Shown here: positions 36,462 to 49,082 of the stretch, one piece after another
How positions within the stretch are numbered: the first letter of the stretch is position 1
Layout of the letters: every line of letters starts with the position of its first letter
Assembly (NCBI GenBank): GCA_951394405.1
Contig: OX596335.1
Location: 1,736,001-1,800,000 of the forward strand
Reading direction: 5' to 3'
Length of the DNA: 64,000 nt
From: Coprinellus micaceus
Taxonomy: Eukaryota > Basidiomycota > Agaricomycetes > Agaricales > Psathyrellaceae
Program-made: the position numbers and the translations under genes
Notes under the pieces: model-generated
The model's input: only the letters and a program-made list of their open reading frames with translations
The model's database searches: none
Told to the model about the DNA's origin: nothing

Positions 36462-36798
36462 GGACGTGGTGGGAACGACCGGCGGAGAAGCGAGCGCTAC
36501 GTGCCTGCGAAAAGATGAGCGTGATGCGGGTGCACCGCGAGCGCCGACGTACGACGCGGGAGATCACCAGCCGGGCGACGCGGAGCGATGTCGAGCCGTC
36601 GGTGGTCGCTGTCTGGAACGACGAGCACGACGGGCAGGAACAAGGTGCAGGGTGTTTTGGGGATGCTGGCAACGCCGACGAAAAGCCAAATCTGTTGCAA
36701 TCACCAACCTGAGCCACAATCAAAATATGCACACTCCCACGTGAGCCTATACGAATATCCTACGTATACGAGTAGGACTACAAGTTCAGATAATATGA

Positions 36799-38634
36799 CT
36801 AGTCCTGCACATGCGACGCTACAAACGACCCAAATCCTGCCCTTCGCCACCGCTCTTCCGTGATTCTGAACACCTCGGGGAGCCACCCGTCCACCGGCAC
36901 CCCCAGCACCAGACACCCCAGCGCCCTCCCGCTCATCCACCCGTGCACCATCCCTTCCCCCGTGTACCCAGCCGCGATCCATTCCCCACTCCCTGTCCCC
37001 CGGCCCCGTGCCGTAATGGACTGGGGTATCCGGCCCACCCAGGGCCTCTCGTCCGCAGAGATTCCCAAGATACCGCTCCACGTCGCCTTTACTTCCTCCT
37101 TCCCCTCCTTCTCCCCATTTCGCTTCACGGAGAAATACGATCCCAGAGCTTGGCGCACATATTCGCCAACCGCCGGCGTGTATTCGCTATCGTTGGCGTT
37201 CCCTATATCTGCTACCGCTCCATGCGCGAATCCGCCGCCGAGCATCAGCTCGCCATTTGGCGAGGGGTATGAGGACCTCGATGGACTGCCTGATCGGAGT
37301 TGCTGTGTGAGGTAATCGTACACCCCAACCGACGTGCTCGGGTAGAACACGAACGAGCGCGTTCCCGTCCAGGAAGCGCTACTTGTCGTCGACATGACCT
37401 CCTTGGGCTCTTCCGATTCTTCCCTCTTGTTGTACCCTCCTTCTCGCACGTCCCCCAGACCTTCGCGGGGGGTTTGCGCGGTCATAACCCCTCGCGCGGG
37501 GAAGACCTTTCCGCGCATCCCGGGCAGGAGGTGCGATACCCATCCATTTGTTGCGTGAACAACGTGACGGGCGCGAATGGCTCCCCTCGGCGTTTCGACG
37601 ATATACTGATCCAAATCATCTTCATCAGACGTCTTGACATCGGTGCATGGAGTGTGCGTGAACAAATCGAAGCTGCACAACATATCTGTTAGTGGAATAC
37701 TCGGAGATGTCACCCACACGTTCGCTTACTTGGCTTGATAGGAATTCAGAAGACGCGCCAGAATCCCCGTTACCAGACGATAGGGATGGACGGACCCGGC
37801 CGTCGTTGAAAAGCAGCCAACGGTTGATTTTGAAAGCTGTAGCGGCTGCGACTCAATTTAGTCTTCATCAGACCTGCTTCTGTAGGTCACACACCTCCAA
37901 CTCTTCTGGCGTCTCGTAAACCTTGTAGTTGCGACTCTCTTCAGGCAAGTCTTTCCGGTATGCTTCCAGCCAGAACTTGGCCTGACCGAATAGTTTTTTG
38001 TCATGGAACACATCGAAAGCTTCCACTCGCCGGCACTGCGAATCACTCAACAGGTTTTCCTCCTCGGCGACTTGGAGCAGCTGTTCCAGATGCGAAAGCC
38101 GGAACCGGATGATCTTCTGGGCCATTTCCTTCCCGTGCTCCCTCTTTAGTACGACATAATCCTGGTACAAGACTGGTGTAATGTGCCCGCCATTCCTGCA
38201 TGTCACAAGTTATTCCCCACAAGATCGAATGGAAAGTAGATCGAAACGCACCTTCCTGTTGCCCCAGAGCAGGCATCCCTCGCCTCGAGCATTACAATAC
38301 TCAAGGGCTTTCCATGTACGTCATTCCCATTCCCATGATCTAGAACCGTCCGGGCAAAGGACGTTCCGGTAATCCCACTTCCAATTATCACGATGTCGGC
38401 GTCCTCCGGGAGGTGCTTTCCCTCTGAACTGGAGTTGCGCTGAGCTATAGGCGATGGGGGCTGGGCCCAATATGGGGAGATCGGGTCGGGAACTGGAAGG
38501 CCCGGTGAGTTTTCGACGCGCTTGAGGAGGTCGTCGAACGGCCAATATACCCATCGAAAGGCGCGCAGAAGAGCTCGAACGACGATGTCGTAGCGTAGGA
38601 GTGGGGAAGCGTAGGTGAGTAGTGTGTCTAGCAT
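36799..38634 (-). CDS. FAD-dependent oxidoreductase (DAO family)
   Basis: Four exons on minus, 38634-38252, 38195-37874, 37845-37730 and 37672-36799, give 564 residues. The dinucleotide-binding motif is IVIIGSGITGTSFA (G85-x-G87-x-x-G90), then RNGGHITP typical of fungal DAO-fold proteins, VGCFSTTAGSVHPYRLVTGI before the middle of the protein, GAIRARHVVHATNGWVSHLL (the ATNG strand around FAD) and near the end GEWIAAGYTGEGMVHGWMSG, the C-terminal FAD contact. The family oxidises amines or amino acids with FAD, releasing H2O2; the substrate of these fungal members is unknown. About 75 residues come before the FAD fold, with hydrophobic helices but no clear signal peptide. It shares a 1.3-kb upstream region with dot1. 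Confidence 0.88.
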
Positions 38635-39963
38635 GGGGAAAATAGCCGGGTGCTTTGGGTTTATTTCCTGAGCGCCTGTTTGGCAAGATATGAGGGTGAC
38701 CTTGGATAAGTTTCAGAGGATGGAAGGGAGCCCAAACACATCGAGCGTCTTGGGGTTGAGAGTTATATACCGTAGCCTAGGCCTGAAAAGAGAGGTGGGA
38801 GAGATATATGGTACGATTTGCCTAGAGCGTACGATTTGGATTTGTCTGACGATCAACGCGCGTTTTGTGTTTTCCGTTCTGCATTCGCGGCGACAAAGTG
38901 CATGTTTGATCCGGAGTCCAGCGCCAAATAGGGAACCGAGAGGTGCCCCTCCACTCCGTGAATCCTTGGCGGTCCTTGGATCCGCGGTCTCCAACGCCTC
39001 GAGCGGAGGAAAGGAAAGCAGTGAAGTCTGCGGGGTCATTTCTGCGCTGTTCCTGGAACGCGGTGCGCGAGATAGATGCGTAGATAACGCGAAGCTTGAG
39101 TTTCTCGGAGTAGGAAAGCCTGTTCAAGCGTACGTTAGCATTTGGAATAGCGTTTTGCCGGGACGTGACGTGCCTCGTGTCGCATGAGGCCTACTGCGCT
39201 ATAGTCAAATGTAGTTCGAGTAACGCATTCGAAGGGAGAAGGACTCGAAAATCGTCGCTCAGGCTTGTCAGAGGGGATGATGGTCGTGGTGGAAGATGTG
39301 GTGGGCGGAAAACCGCTCATGTAGGCTTAGGGCTTCAGCAAGAATTGTATGGCAAGTCGCGCTGATTCGGTAGATTCGAGGTGATCACGGTGGGGGCCAG
39401 AGGGGTATCCACCACCGCCAGTGGGCGTAGAGGCCGGAACGCGCTTTGCTTGAATTTTGTCAATTCGTCGGGAACTGAGGTGTTCCAGGATAAAGGTTGG
39501 AAGGCAAGCTTCAGATGATAACAGATCCAAACATTCGCCGAATACTTATCAGCTCCGTGCCCCGACTCCTCCTCACCCGCCCCCTTTCGTCCTTTCCCCC
39601 ACCGTCGCATCGCAGTCCTCCATTGTATCCAGTAGATCTCTAGTTTCTGCGATTCCCGAGACCGTCCTGACACCTCGCCCCGAGTAAGTCATAAGTTAGC
39701 GCCGAGCATCAGCTGAGATCATCCGTGCATTTACACCATGACCTCGCCATGTTCGCCGCGATTTAGGACGCTCAGAGGTACAGAAGCTCGGGAGTCTCCT
39801 CGCCTCCGGTGTGCGCATATAGGCCTTCTTGACACGCCCTGGCTGGGTGTGTTCACACAGCGTCTGCAGTATAATGCACACGATTTTTTGATGACAGTGA
39901 CACAGCCACCAACTATTCGGCACAGGCGTGGCGGAAGAGCGTCCTCCACCACTTTCACCCATC
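38635..39963. other. Divergent intergenic region
   Basis: 1.3 kb between the FAD oxidoreductase (minus) and dot1 (plus). Minus-strand frames of about 60-112 codons (for example 39335-39673) have no recognisable domain and could not be linked into a gene. It is long enough to hide a small gene. Confidence 0.35.
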
Positions 39964-42138
39964 ATGTACACCACCTCGTCGCCGTGTCTCACAGCAACGA
40001 CCGACCTCGATTTCTTCTCCAAATCCAAGAACCCATCTAGGGGCGCGTCGAGCGTACCCCCGCCGCCCATTGTAACCCGGGTAGTCAAGAGAGCAGCTGT
40101 GCCACACACACTGTACAAATCAGCCGTCAATGGTCCCTCCAGCAGCCCCCCTTTGCAACGAACGCCTTCGATACCTGGACCGCCGCCACTGACACCTCCT
40201 CAGTCCAGCCCTCCGCCGACATTGCTGCAGCCTATGGCGCAACAGAAGCGGAAGACCCTGCCTGAGGACAAGTCGTCTGATTTAGTTCCGCGACAAGCGA
40301 AGCGCCCGAGGACTACCTCGCCAGGGAAGCAGAAGAAGCAACCTAAGCCCAAGTCGAAACCTGCGTCCAAAGCACCTTCCAAATCCAAGTCGTTGTCGTC
40401 CTCACGCGGATCGAGTCGCGCGCCTGAAGTGGTCGCCCCACCAGTGTACCGGAGCGAATCTCGGAGTTCGCTCTCAGCCTCAGATATCATGCCAAAATCG
40501 CCAGTGTCCCCAAGGCAATGGCGTACAGACGAAGATGGCGCACCAGGAGAGATGTTGATCAGCTCCGAGAACGTAGTGAAACGGCTGATGAAGACGTACA
40601 AGGGCTGTGAGTAGGACCTTGTGTTTCGACGCGTCGATTTCGGTTAATTGACGCGCCCTTTCCAGATTTCAAGAACCCGGATGACGAAAACGATCAGTCC
40701 TTTGAACCTCATCCCGAAGACTACCCTGTTGTGGAATTAGTTTATCCTAATAGGAACGCTTCAGAGCGGTGAGCGTACCTGTCTCGGACTGCTGGGACCA
40801 GCGACTGACCCTCTTTAGATTCATTCTTCTTGCTCCAAAGGACGTGGATCACTACAACCCTATTTATGACCTTGAGGCCTCGCTTTATACAATCGTTCAA
40901 TGTGAGCCACCCTCACATTTACCCCCGATTGCGTTATTTACCTGCCGGTTTCAGTTTACTGCACGGACGAGCAGAAGGCTCTGTTTGGCCCTATACCCAC
41001 GGACACCCTCTCAGAAACGACAGACACCGAATCTGACAACGAGGACGATCTTTCTTTTGCTTCAACGTCCAAGATGGTCCCCCAAAAGGCGGCTACTCCC
41101 CCATGCAATCTTTCAGACGACGGCAAGTCCTCACTTTTACGTGCCTTCAAACGGGCACTGAATAAGGAAGACGGTCCGGCCTTCGTAAGGGTCGTCGGCG
41201 AGATTAATGCTCTCCTGAAGTCATTCAAAGAGGCAGCAGAAGGCAATTCCTTGATGCAGGCTCCATTGCAGTGGACCGAAACAGACCTTCCCAAGAAGCT
41301 TTTGATGCGGATTGTGGAGGAGAACTATCAGCGGAGCGTTGGCCCCAACGTACCTAAGCTACGGCAATACCAGGCGTTCACGAGTACCGTCTATGGCGAG
41401 CTTATGCCTTCTCTCATTGACGAGATTGCACGTTTGACCAACCTCAAGGAAGACTCGGTGTTCCTGGATCTGGGAAGCGGTGTGGGGAACGTGTGTGTAC
41501 AGGCGAGCTTGCAGACGGGCTGCAGCAGTTTTGGTGTGGAGTTAATGCCAACCCCTGCGAAGGTCGCGCTGGACGTGCAGGAACAAATGGGGATTCGAGC
41601 GAGGATGTGGGGGTTGAGGATGGGTGATGTTGAGCTCGAGGAGGGTGATATGTTGAAGAGTACTAAACTGGATTCCCTGATGCCAAAGGCAGATGTCGTC
41701 TTGGTGGATAACAAGGTCTTCACTGTGGATCGTGAGTGTCACCTAGATTCGTCACTTGTGGAACGTGGCTAAATCATATGTCCATTGGCAGTGAACGAGG
41801 CCCTGCGACCCAAGTTCTTGGATTTGAAGGAAGGCGCCGTGGTGGTCTCCTTGGCACCGTTTGTTAAGTCTGAAAATGCGAGGCTAACTGACCGCAATGT
41901 GAGCTTAATCTCTGTCTTCGTCCTTACGATATACATCCTGACATCTCTGAAGCTGGACGATATAAGCACGATCTTTGATGTCAAGAGGCTGCGGTATGGC
42001 GAGGGAAGCGTGTCTTGGGGGCATGGGGATGGCCATTATTGGGTCCAAACGGTCGACCGTAAGGGCTACGCGAGCATGAGGGAGAAGTTCGAGGAAATTC
42101 ATGCAAAGACCCGAAGCACGAGGCGGAGTCGAGGATGA
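39964..42138 (+). CDS. dot1: Histone H3K79 methyltransferase Dot1
   Basis: Six exons, 39964-40606, 40666-40768, 40819-40901, 40955-41731, 41792-41898 and 41953-42138, give 632 residues. The start is the ATG at 39964; the frame is open further up but only from a GTG. The first 200 residues are basic and Pro/Ser-rich (KQKKQPKPKSKPASKAPSKS), as expected for nucleosome binding. The catalytic domain has FTSTVYGELMPSLIDEI (D1 loop), the SAM site VFLDLGSGVGNVCVQ (D448 and G-x-G), FGVELMPTPAKVA (acidic ribose ligand), and LVDNKVFTVDLNEAL, the position of the NNxxF substrate-channel motif, where the first Asn is Asp (528). GAVVVSLAPFV follows. Dot1 methylates Lys79 of nucleosomal histone H3 in the nucleus. 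Confidence 0.93.
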
Positions 42139-43063
42139 CTTTGGTCCGTATCCCTCTCATTCTTCTCATCCCCTTCCCGGGTTCTAGGTTGTAGAACGCA
42201 ATTTTGGAGATTGCTTTGCCTTGGCAAGACACCTTTTAAACGTTATTCTGTTTCGCTAGAGGTCTCGAGGACCGGATTTTCGCTGCATTTCCTCCACTTG
42301 CCTTGTTGCTTCTTGATTAATTGTTTCGTTGAATCTGGATTATATCCTCCACTGGAACTTTTCTATTCCTTGGGCCTCCGTTTTGAACTTCCCTCTTCTT
42401 CTCTTGGTACCCCACAGCCATCCAAAGAAGACCCATCCCATTTGACAATTTATACATACAAGGTTTCGAAGGACCCAGAGCATCGTCGTTTTGTTTTGTT
42501 TTACTATCGCTGTCCTGTTCGTTGTACACCTAACGCTAGTTCTTGGATAATTCGCGTCGCAAACTGTATTTATTAGACGAATCCATGGCGATCCCGTAGC
42601 CATTCGATGACAACCTTTGGACCGGAAGGGAACATAACGGATGCGTCAGATTCGTGGAGAGGTCGAAGTTGTTGGAGGTTGTTGGTCCATGTTAAAGTTG
42701 AGATCACATTGACACTGCGCTGTGAGCGCTCCATCGTTTCTTCCTCCCATCGTCATACCAGCGAATACCTAGCCCTGTTTCATCTATACCTTACCCACTC
42801 TTCCTATGACATTCACCCCAGCCGGCAGAAAGCTCTGGCGCCACAACTTATCGATTAATGGTCCTTTAGCGCCCAAACTGCGTCACCTGGTTTTATCGGC
42901 GGTGTGGCTTGTTTGGATGGCTAAATGAAACCCACGAGCCACTCGGCACCTCCCTCTTGACTCCGCTCCCTTCAAACGACTGTCACCCCTGTTGAGTTGC
43001 AGCGAGCGCAAGGTTACAAGAACCACGACGACCCAAACCGCGTGCAGAAGCGAGGTTGCAGAC
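42139..43063. other. Intergenic
   Basis: 3' region of dot1 and upstream region of the next F-box gene. Nothing else supportable. Confidence 0.5.
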
Positions 43064-45570
43064 ATGGATACGATGCTCTACCACCCGGTTTTTCGCAACG
43101 TGCCCGACGAGGTCATGGAAGAAATCCTCTCGTACCACCTATATATCCCCGAATCTCTATTTCACTCCTCTTATCCACACTTTGGGAAGTACGACCTCTC
43201 TGACCACTCCTCCTCGGTCGTTCTCGAAGTCTGCCGGCGCTGGATGCGAATTGGGACCCCCCTCCTCTACGAAACAGTAGTACTGCGGTCAAAGCCTCAA
43301 GTACTCGCCCTGAGAACCGCTCTGGACGGGAATCGGGCACTATGCCGGTATATCAAGAAGCTGCGGGTCGAGGACACGTACGGGATGGCCATCGCAGACG
43401 TGATGCAGATGTGTTCCGCGGTTACGGATGTGTGGGTGAGCTTGAGGCTGCAGTCGGGCGGGTCCGAAACTGGGAAGGGTATTCAGAAGGGCTTGAAATA
43501 TCTCAACCCAAGGACTGTTGTTTTCTGGGACTACTCTATGGGGAAGATGAGGCCCTACAGCTTACGATTGCCGCTGTTCGAAGCCCTTGAAGGCATCCTT
43601 CCAGGATGGAAGAGGCTGGTGCGTCACCCATGCCCATCAGCTATGGTCTGCCTCTAATCTGCTTGGTCGACATTCTCAGACCACCCTCCGGTATCTGTCC
43701 GAACCAGGGTGGATGGATGGATGTGCCCGAGAGATGATCTCGAAAATCCATGAGCTTTGCCCGCACTTGGAGCACTTATACTTCACAGATTTCTACTTCA
43801 ATCGCTCGCCGTCCCTTCTTTCCACCCTTTCAAAGGCCAAGAAACTGAAGAAAATATGGATTATGGAGGGCGTCGATGAAAGCTCATTCTCCGACCGTCA
43901 TCTTTCCGACATCTCCGAACAACACAAAGATATCCTTAAGAAGGTCGCCATGTATCACCCTTCCAGGTAGGAGTGCAGTCTCACCAAAGATGGGTTTAAG
44001 AAATAACCCTCCGTTTCCAGTTTCCAACCTCCTGCTCTCCCCCTGCCCGGCGCCTCAGAGCCATCGCCTCGGGCTCTAAACCTCACCCCTCTGAATGCGG
44101 CTGCGCCCTTGACGCGTGCATCGGTTCTCGCCCATATCCTTGCCCACTGCGCTGGACTGCTAGACATTCTCCACCCCGATGAAATGGGAATATGGAAAGT
44201 TCCCATCCTCCAGACGTTTTCCAAAGTCTCCCGAGAATTCAGGGTGAGTCTTATAACCCTTCCCGCTTCGGAACTCGTTCTGACAGGATATATTTCAGAG
44301 CGTCACCCTGCCGTTCTTGTACTCAGATATCGAACTCAAAACAGATACCCAGTGCCGGGCGCTGGACGATATCCTGGAGGCCTATCCCTATAGTGTGCAC
44401 ATTCGCCATATAAAGGGGGATATATCCAATCTCCTATCGTTCCCCGAATTCCACAACATACTTCGGAAAGCCGTAAATCTGGTGTCTCTGCAAGGAATGC
44501 CGGAGTGTCCTATTACCTGCGACGACCTGTCGGTCATCTCGATATTGGCAGGGAAAACGTTGTGCTTCCTCGACGTGGCCATCGATGATCGCCAGGGATG
44601 GCGGCCTTCGCTTGTCGATTGGTCGTCACTCTCTGTATCTCTCTGGGGACTCCGCCACCTAAGAACGCTGGTCTGGTCAAACAAGAGCGCGTTTGACCTC
44701 AAGACAATGGTCGATTCAGCCTTCAAAAACGCCCTCCCAAACCTGAGAAGCTTATCATACGATTCGGAAGTCGATACTTTCATGGGTTGCCTCCGCCACA
44801 TTGAGTAAGTCGACTCATCATTGGTGGGTGTCAAATGAAGCTCGTAATATTGATGTCGGATTCAAAGCCTACCAGAGCTGGTACAGGTGGAAATCCTGAA
44901 GGAGGGGTGCAATGTCGACATTTGTCATGAATTTCTCCAGGTTCACGGTCATAAGCTCCAACACCTCGATCTACCGTTCCCTTCCTTCAGTTCCGACCTA
45001 TTTACCAAGCTATGTCCCAATGTATGGGCCTTCAAACTCGACATCGCAGACTCCAAGGTTCCAGTGAGTGTTGTGTCCGACCTCGACCACAGATTCGGCT
45101 GCTTATATCTTCAGGCAAGCGCCAATCTCTTCAGCGATGTCCAGTTCAACGACTCACTAGAAGAACTACGCATCTGCGCCTCCCCTCATAAGAAAGAGTA
45201 CGCATCACGACGCAGGGTCACCTGGTTTATCGCTTACAAGTCTACCAACAGGCGAGACCTACGTTTCTTCGAGAACGTGGACTTTTCTGGTTTCACCTCC
45301 TTGGGAAAAATCCACCTTGAGTCGTATGGATGGCCAACGGAACAGTGAGTTGAGCTTGTTTGACCATCCCCACTCAACCCGCTGACCAGGAGGTAACTTG
45401 GTAGGTGCGCCATCACCAAAAGCCTCATGGTACGCCTGGCTGAGAAGTGGTGGCTCGAACTGGAGCTAAGGACCGTGGATATGAATGGCACCGCCTGGAG
45501 ACCTCGGTTGAAGGCACCCAAGTCCACGAGAAGGGTGACGGGTAGGAGACAGCTGGCCACTTTGAGGTAG
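43064..45570 (+). CDS. Large bipartite F-box-type protein
   Basis: Six exons, 43064-43618, 43680-43966, 44021-44243, 44299-44804, 44868-45344 and 45405-45570, give 737 residues. It first looks like two genes because a TAG occurs at 43968-43970, but that TAG is inside the donor gtagga; splicing to 44021 keeps the frame and bridges a Pro-rich linker (SFQPPALPLPGASEPSPRA). The N-terminal half starts with YHPVFRNVPDEVMEEILSYH, an F-box-like segment, then SSSVVLEVCRRWMRIGTPLL. The second half contains LQTFSKVSREFRSVTLPFLY, LRTLVWSNKSAFD and leucine-rich strands, and ends in AEKWWLELEL and AWRPRLK, the same ending as a mushroom-specific F-box family. A role as SCF substrate receptor is inferred; the substrate is unknown. 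Confidence 0.8.
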
Positions 45571-45945
45571 ATGTGATGCCACTCTTTCCGACTACTCCCT
45601 TGGTCCCGCTCTGGGTATGTGTCCCGGGAATATGCACCACATATGATATATGATATATGACTCTGGACTTGACGTTTTAAGCGGGGCTTCACCTTACTAC
45701 ACTCAGTGCAGACCTACATGTTATACACACGCCACCCCTCGGCCTCCGAGACGATCGGCCTCAGTCTCTCATGGCCACCCTGATGAGACCTATGACTGTC
45801 GTTGCGATTGAATATTGACCTCAGGAACTTATACATACAAACATACATACTAGTCTTAGACTGGCTTCTGAACTGAGCGAAACATAGCCCGCGACCAGCG
45901 CGGCTGCAGTCATGATCACCGGTGTGCGTTCACCGGTGACAGAGT

Positions 45946-47592
45946 TTACAACTTGGCATGCGCAAGAACATACTTCGAGGCGTTCTTCGACTTGATCTTG
46001 TCAACATCCGCCATAGTCACAGGGCGACACTCGTGGGCGTGGTTGTATCCAAGGCTGAATGGCACCAATACATGAGTGTTGAGTTGAGCGCAAGTGCGAA
46101 CGATACTTACCGATCACGACCGTCCTTGCCACCTTCTTTGTAGAACTCTGGGCGACGTAGGAGGGACACGACGACGGCGCCCCCGAGTCCGACGTTGTGG
46201 ACCAAACCATACTTGCCTCGCTTGTCAGGAATATTGAAAAGGCCAGGGGCTTGCATAGGCCCTGCCCAATTTCGGAGTTGCACTGAGGAGAAATTAGGAC
46301 CTCGTTTGGGCGCGAAGGGACTGTTGGGTACTCATGACGTAGAAATGCATTCCCAAGCCAGTAGCACCAAGGGGGTGTCCCTTGGCCTCAAGACCACCGC
46401 TAGGGTTAACGACGAACTTGCCCCCGTACGTGTTATCACACCTCTCGACGAGCTTGTGTGCCTCGTCTTCCTTGCACAAACCCAATGCTGGGTAGGTGAT
46501 CAACTCATTCGCAGAGAAGCAATCATGCAGCTCCACGACACCGATGAGGTCCCTGCCCTCACCCGGCTCGAAACCGGCATCGGCAAAGACCTTGTCTGTG
46601 GCAACCTTGGTCATGGTGTAACCAACAACATCCATAGCGGACTTGCCATCGAAAGTAGAGGGGCCATCGGTGGTAAGGTTCTGGGCGACGATCTCGATTG
46701 CCTGGTTCTCTAGGCCATTAGCGTGCACGAACTCTTCAGAGGCGACCACACAGGCAGCGGCGCCGTCCTACGTAGAGTGTTAGTGTTTGGGTTCATGCAG
46801 AGTGAGCGTTCGAGGACCAACAGAAGTTGGACTGCACATGAACTTGGTCAAGTTATTGGTGACCTTGGTCGCCTTGAGAACCTGCTCCTCTGACCACCCG
46901 TCCCTAAACTGGGAGTAGGGATTATTCAACGAGTGCTTGTGGTTCTTTGAAGCTAGGCGGGGTGGTTTCGATAAGAGAACGATTCAATCCAACATAATTA
47001 GGACTCACCAATCTTGGCCAAATGCTCAATGCCACCGCCGAACTTGTTGAAGTACTCCTGTGCGCCGTTGTCGAACATCCTCGGTGCTCCGGGTCCGTGA
47101 TTGGCCCCCAATCCTTCCTCAACCTCTTGCGTCTTCTGGTCGAACAATTGCATTGGGCTGGGCCTGTCAGGGAAGTTGCTGCCCAGACTGCCTGGCTTCA
47201 TGCGCTCGAAACCGAGAGCCAATGCACACTCCACCTGGCCGTACTTGACAGCATTGTTGGCCTGGTACAAAGCAGAAGATCCGGTCGAGCAGTTATTGTT
47301 GACGTTGACTATGGGGATGTGGGTGAGGCCCAGGTTGTAGAGTGAGCGTTGACCTGAGGTTGAGTCGCCGTAGCAATACCCGACGTAAGCAATCTTGACC
47401 TCATCGTAGTTGACCCCAGCGTCGAGGAGGGCTTTCGTAGTGGCTTCGAGACCCATGTCTTCGGTTGTCCTCTGACCGCGGGGCTATTGTTTGGAACACA
47501 TTATTTAGCTTTCATTCAAGCAGCGAATCGCCCCCCACCTTGATGAACGCAGTGCATCCGCCACCGATGAGGAACGTCCTTCGCCCAGGCAT
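45946..47592 (-). CDS. SCPx-type peroxisomal 3-ketoacyl-CoA thiolase
   Basis: Six exons on minus, 47592-47539, 47483-47009, 46952-46822, 46767-46332, 46282-46111 and 46054-45946, give 458 residues. It opens with [20 protein letters not shown]. The acyl-accepting Cys is C83 in [30 protein letters not shown] holds the His and second Cys region, and [15 protein letters not shown] the C-terminal GHP motif. These are marks of the SCP2-thiolase (SCPx) branch, which cleaves branched or straight-chain 3-ketoacyl-CoA in beta-oxidation. The last residues are AHAKL; AKL is a peroxisomal PTS1-type signal. There is no SCP2 lipid-binding domain, unlike vertebrate SCPx, so it is a stand-alone thiolase. Exon 1 supplies only 18 residues. 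It is convergent with the F-box gene and in tandem with dnmt2. Confidence 0.92.
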
Positions 47593-47901
47593 TGTTGATA
47601 GCGATACCGAGAGAATGCGGGGTGATGGTCTGGGGAAGAGATGGCCAGGCGTATTTAAGCTTCGCGTTACATTTGATATTCAGGAGAAAGAGTGGCCGGA
47701 GCCGGTTGACGTACAAGTTGATGTGGCTCGCGAGCGCTTGTGACCTTCTCACATGATCCCGGGGGCGCCGACACTCAGGTAAAAGAGAAGAGTGTAGCAG
47801 GCAAGCTTGAAGCTGACTGAGAACCGCAGTTTTATGCGTAAGATTATGACCACCGGCTGAAACGTAGGCCACTTGATATTCATCGGCGTTAACGCTGTCT
47901 A

Positions 47902-49082
47902 CTATACACCTTCCAGAAGGTAAGTGATGAGCGCTTGAACTACTCGCACATTCACGCTGTTGCCAATGAGACGGTATTTCGTCTTCGTAGACACTGTTGG
48001 CGGCCATACAAATTTGGGTTCGTCGAACGCAAAGATGCGCAGGAGCTCCGAAGGAGTGAAGTATCGCAGGCGGAGAGGGTACAGGATGGTGACGTCGGCG
48101 GCGCTTAAGAACTCGTTGAATACTTGAGTCGTCTAAAATGAGTCGTGAGAGGGTAAGCGAATAATAAAGGTCCAGCACATACATCTAGCTCATCTACTTC
48201 TTGCAAAACAGACCCAGAGCGCTCGACTAGGTGCCGGTACGCGCGTGTAAAGCAACAACTCCGTTCAGAGGATGGTTTGACAATGTCGAACAATCTGCCC
48301 CATTTTCGGAGGACCTTGTCGGGCACCCGAGAGGCCTCGAAGACATCCGTGTCTAAATATTCTTTGATCGTAGCCACATGAACCTCCTCCCTCTGCCCTG
48401 GGATACTTCGCCATACCTTATCCTCCGGTGGAAAGTGCGACCCGCCTCTCCTGGCGAGCATGTAGTACCGCAGTCGCGAATTTGGGGTACCGTACTGCAG
48501 GGGGGTTACGAGGAGCTCGAGCGTGTCGTATCCTATGGCTTTTAAGGCTGTTTTCAGGTCTTGTCGCGTCGATGATGTCTTCACAGATCAAGTCAACAAA
48601 GAGTCGTGATATCAATGAGACTGTGCACCTCGAAGCCTGCAACATTCTCTACGAGGATGTACCTGGGGTGTGCGTCGCTCCGCGCGAGTTCGGGAAGGAC
48701 GGTGTTGATGATGTGCAAGAACGATAGGGCGCGTGGGTCCTGAGCGCCCTTCGCATCTGGGTTCAGGACTGTGTACGGCTGGCAAGCAGGCGACATGAGC
48801 CAGATATTCGCATTGAGATCCGCAAGCTCGGCTGCCTTGAGCGTCGAAATGTCTTTCTAAATGGCTCGTTAAAAGGACACGAAGAGAAAGAAGTGAACCA
48901 CAATGCACCCTGTGGATGACGGGACCATGGTTGGCCTGATAGACCTTGCAAGAGGTTGGGTCCCAGTCAAAGGCCTTCAAAACGACTGCTTCTGGTCGAC
49001 TATTGAGTAACGCATAGTGCAGACCGCCGATGCCTGAGTAAAATTCAAGTGCGCGAAGAGGCTGGGGGGACGAGGAAGACAT
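47902..49082 (-). CDS. dnmt2: Dnmt2-type tRNA cytosine-5 methyltransferase
   Basis: Four exons on minus, 49082-48909, 48856-48629, 48578-48183 and 48132-47902, give 342 residues. Motif I is ALEFYSGIGGLHYAL; motif IV is MSPACQPYTVL with the catalytic C83; motif VI is ILVENVAGF (ENV 128-130); the Dnmt2-specific CFT motif is CFTRAYRH (243-245); motifs IX-X are YFTPSELLRIFAF and YRLIGNSVNVRVV. Despite the DNA-methylase fold, the family methylates C38 of tRNA-Asp. The usual PPCQ is PACQ here. The size is that of a bare catalytic domain, with no regulatory N-terminus. Its start is 215 bp from that of the PHD gene on the opposite strand, so they may share a promoter. Confidence 0.93.

Noticed and set aside
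39928..39963. Longer N-terminus for dot1
   Set aside because: The extra 12 codons begin with GTG, not ATG; the first ATG in frame is 39964.
43968..43970. Stop codon ending an F-box gene
   Set aside because: It is part of an intron donor (gtagga); splicing to 44021 continues the frame into clearly related sequence.
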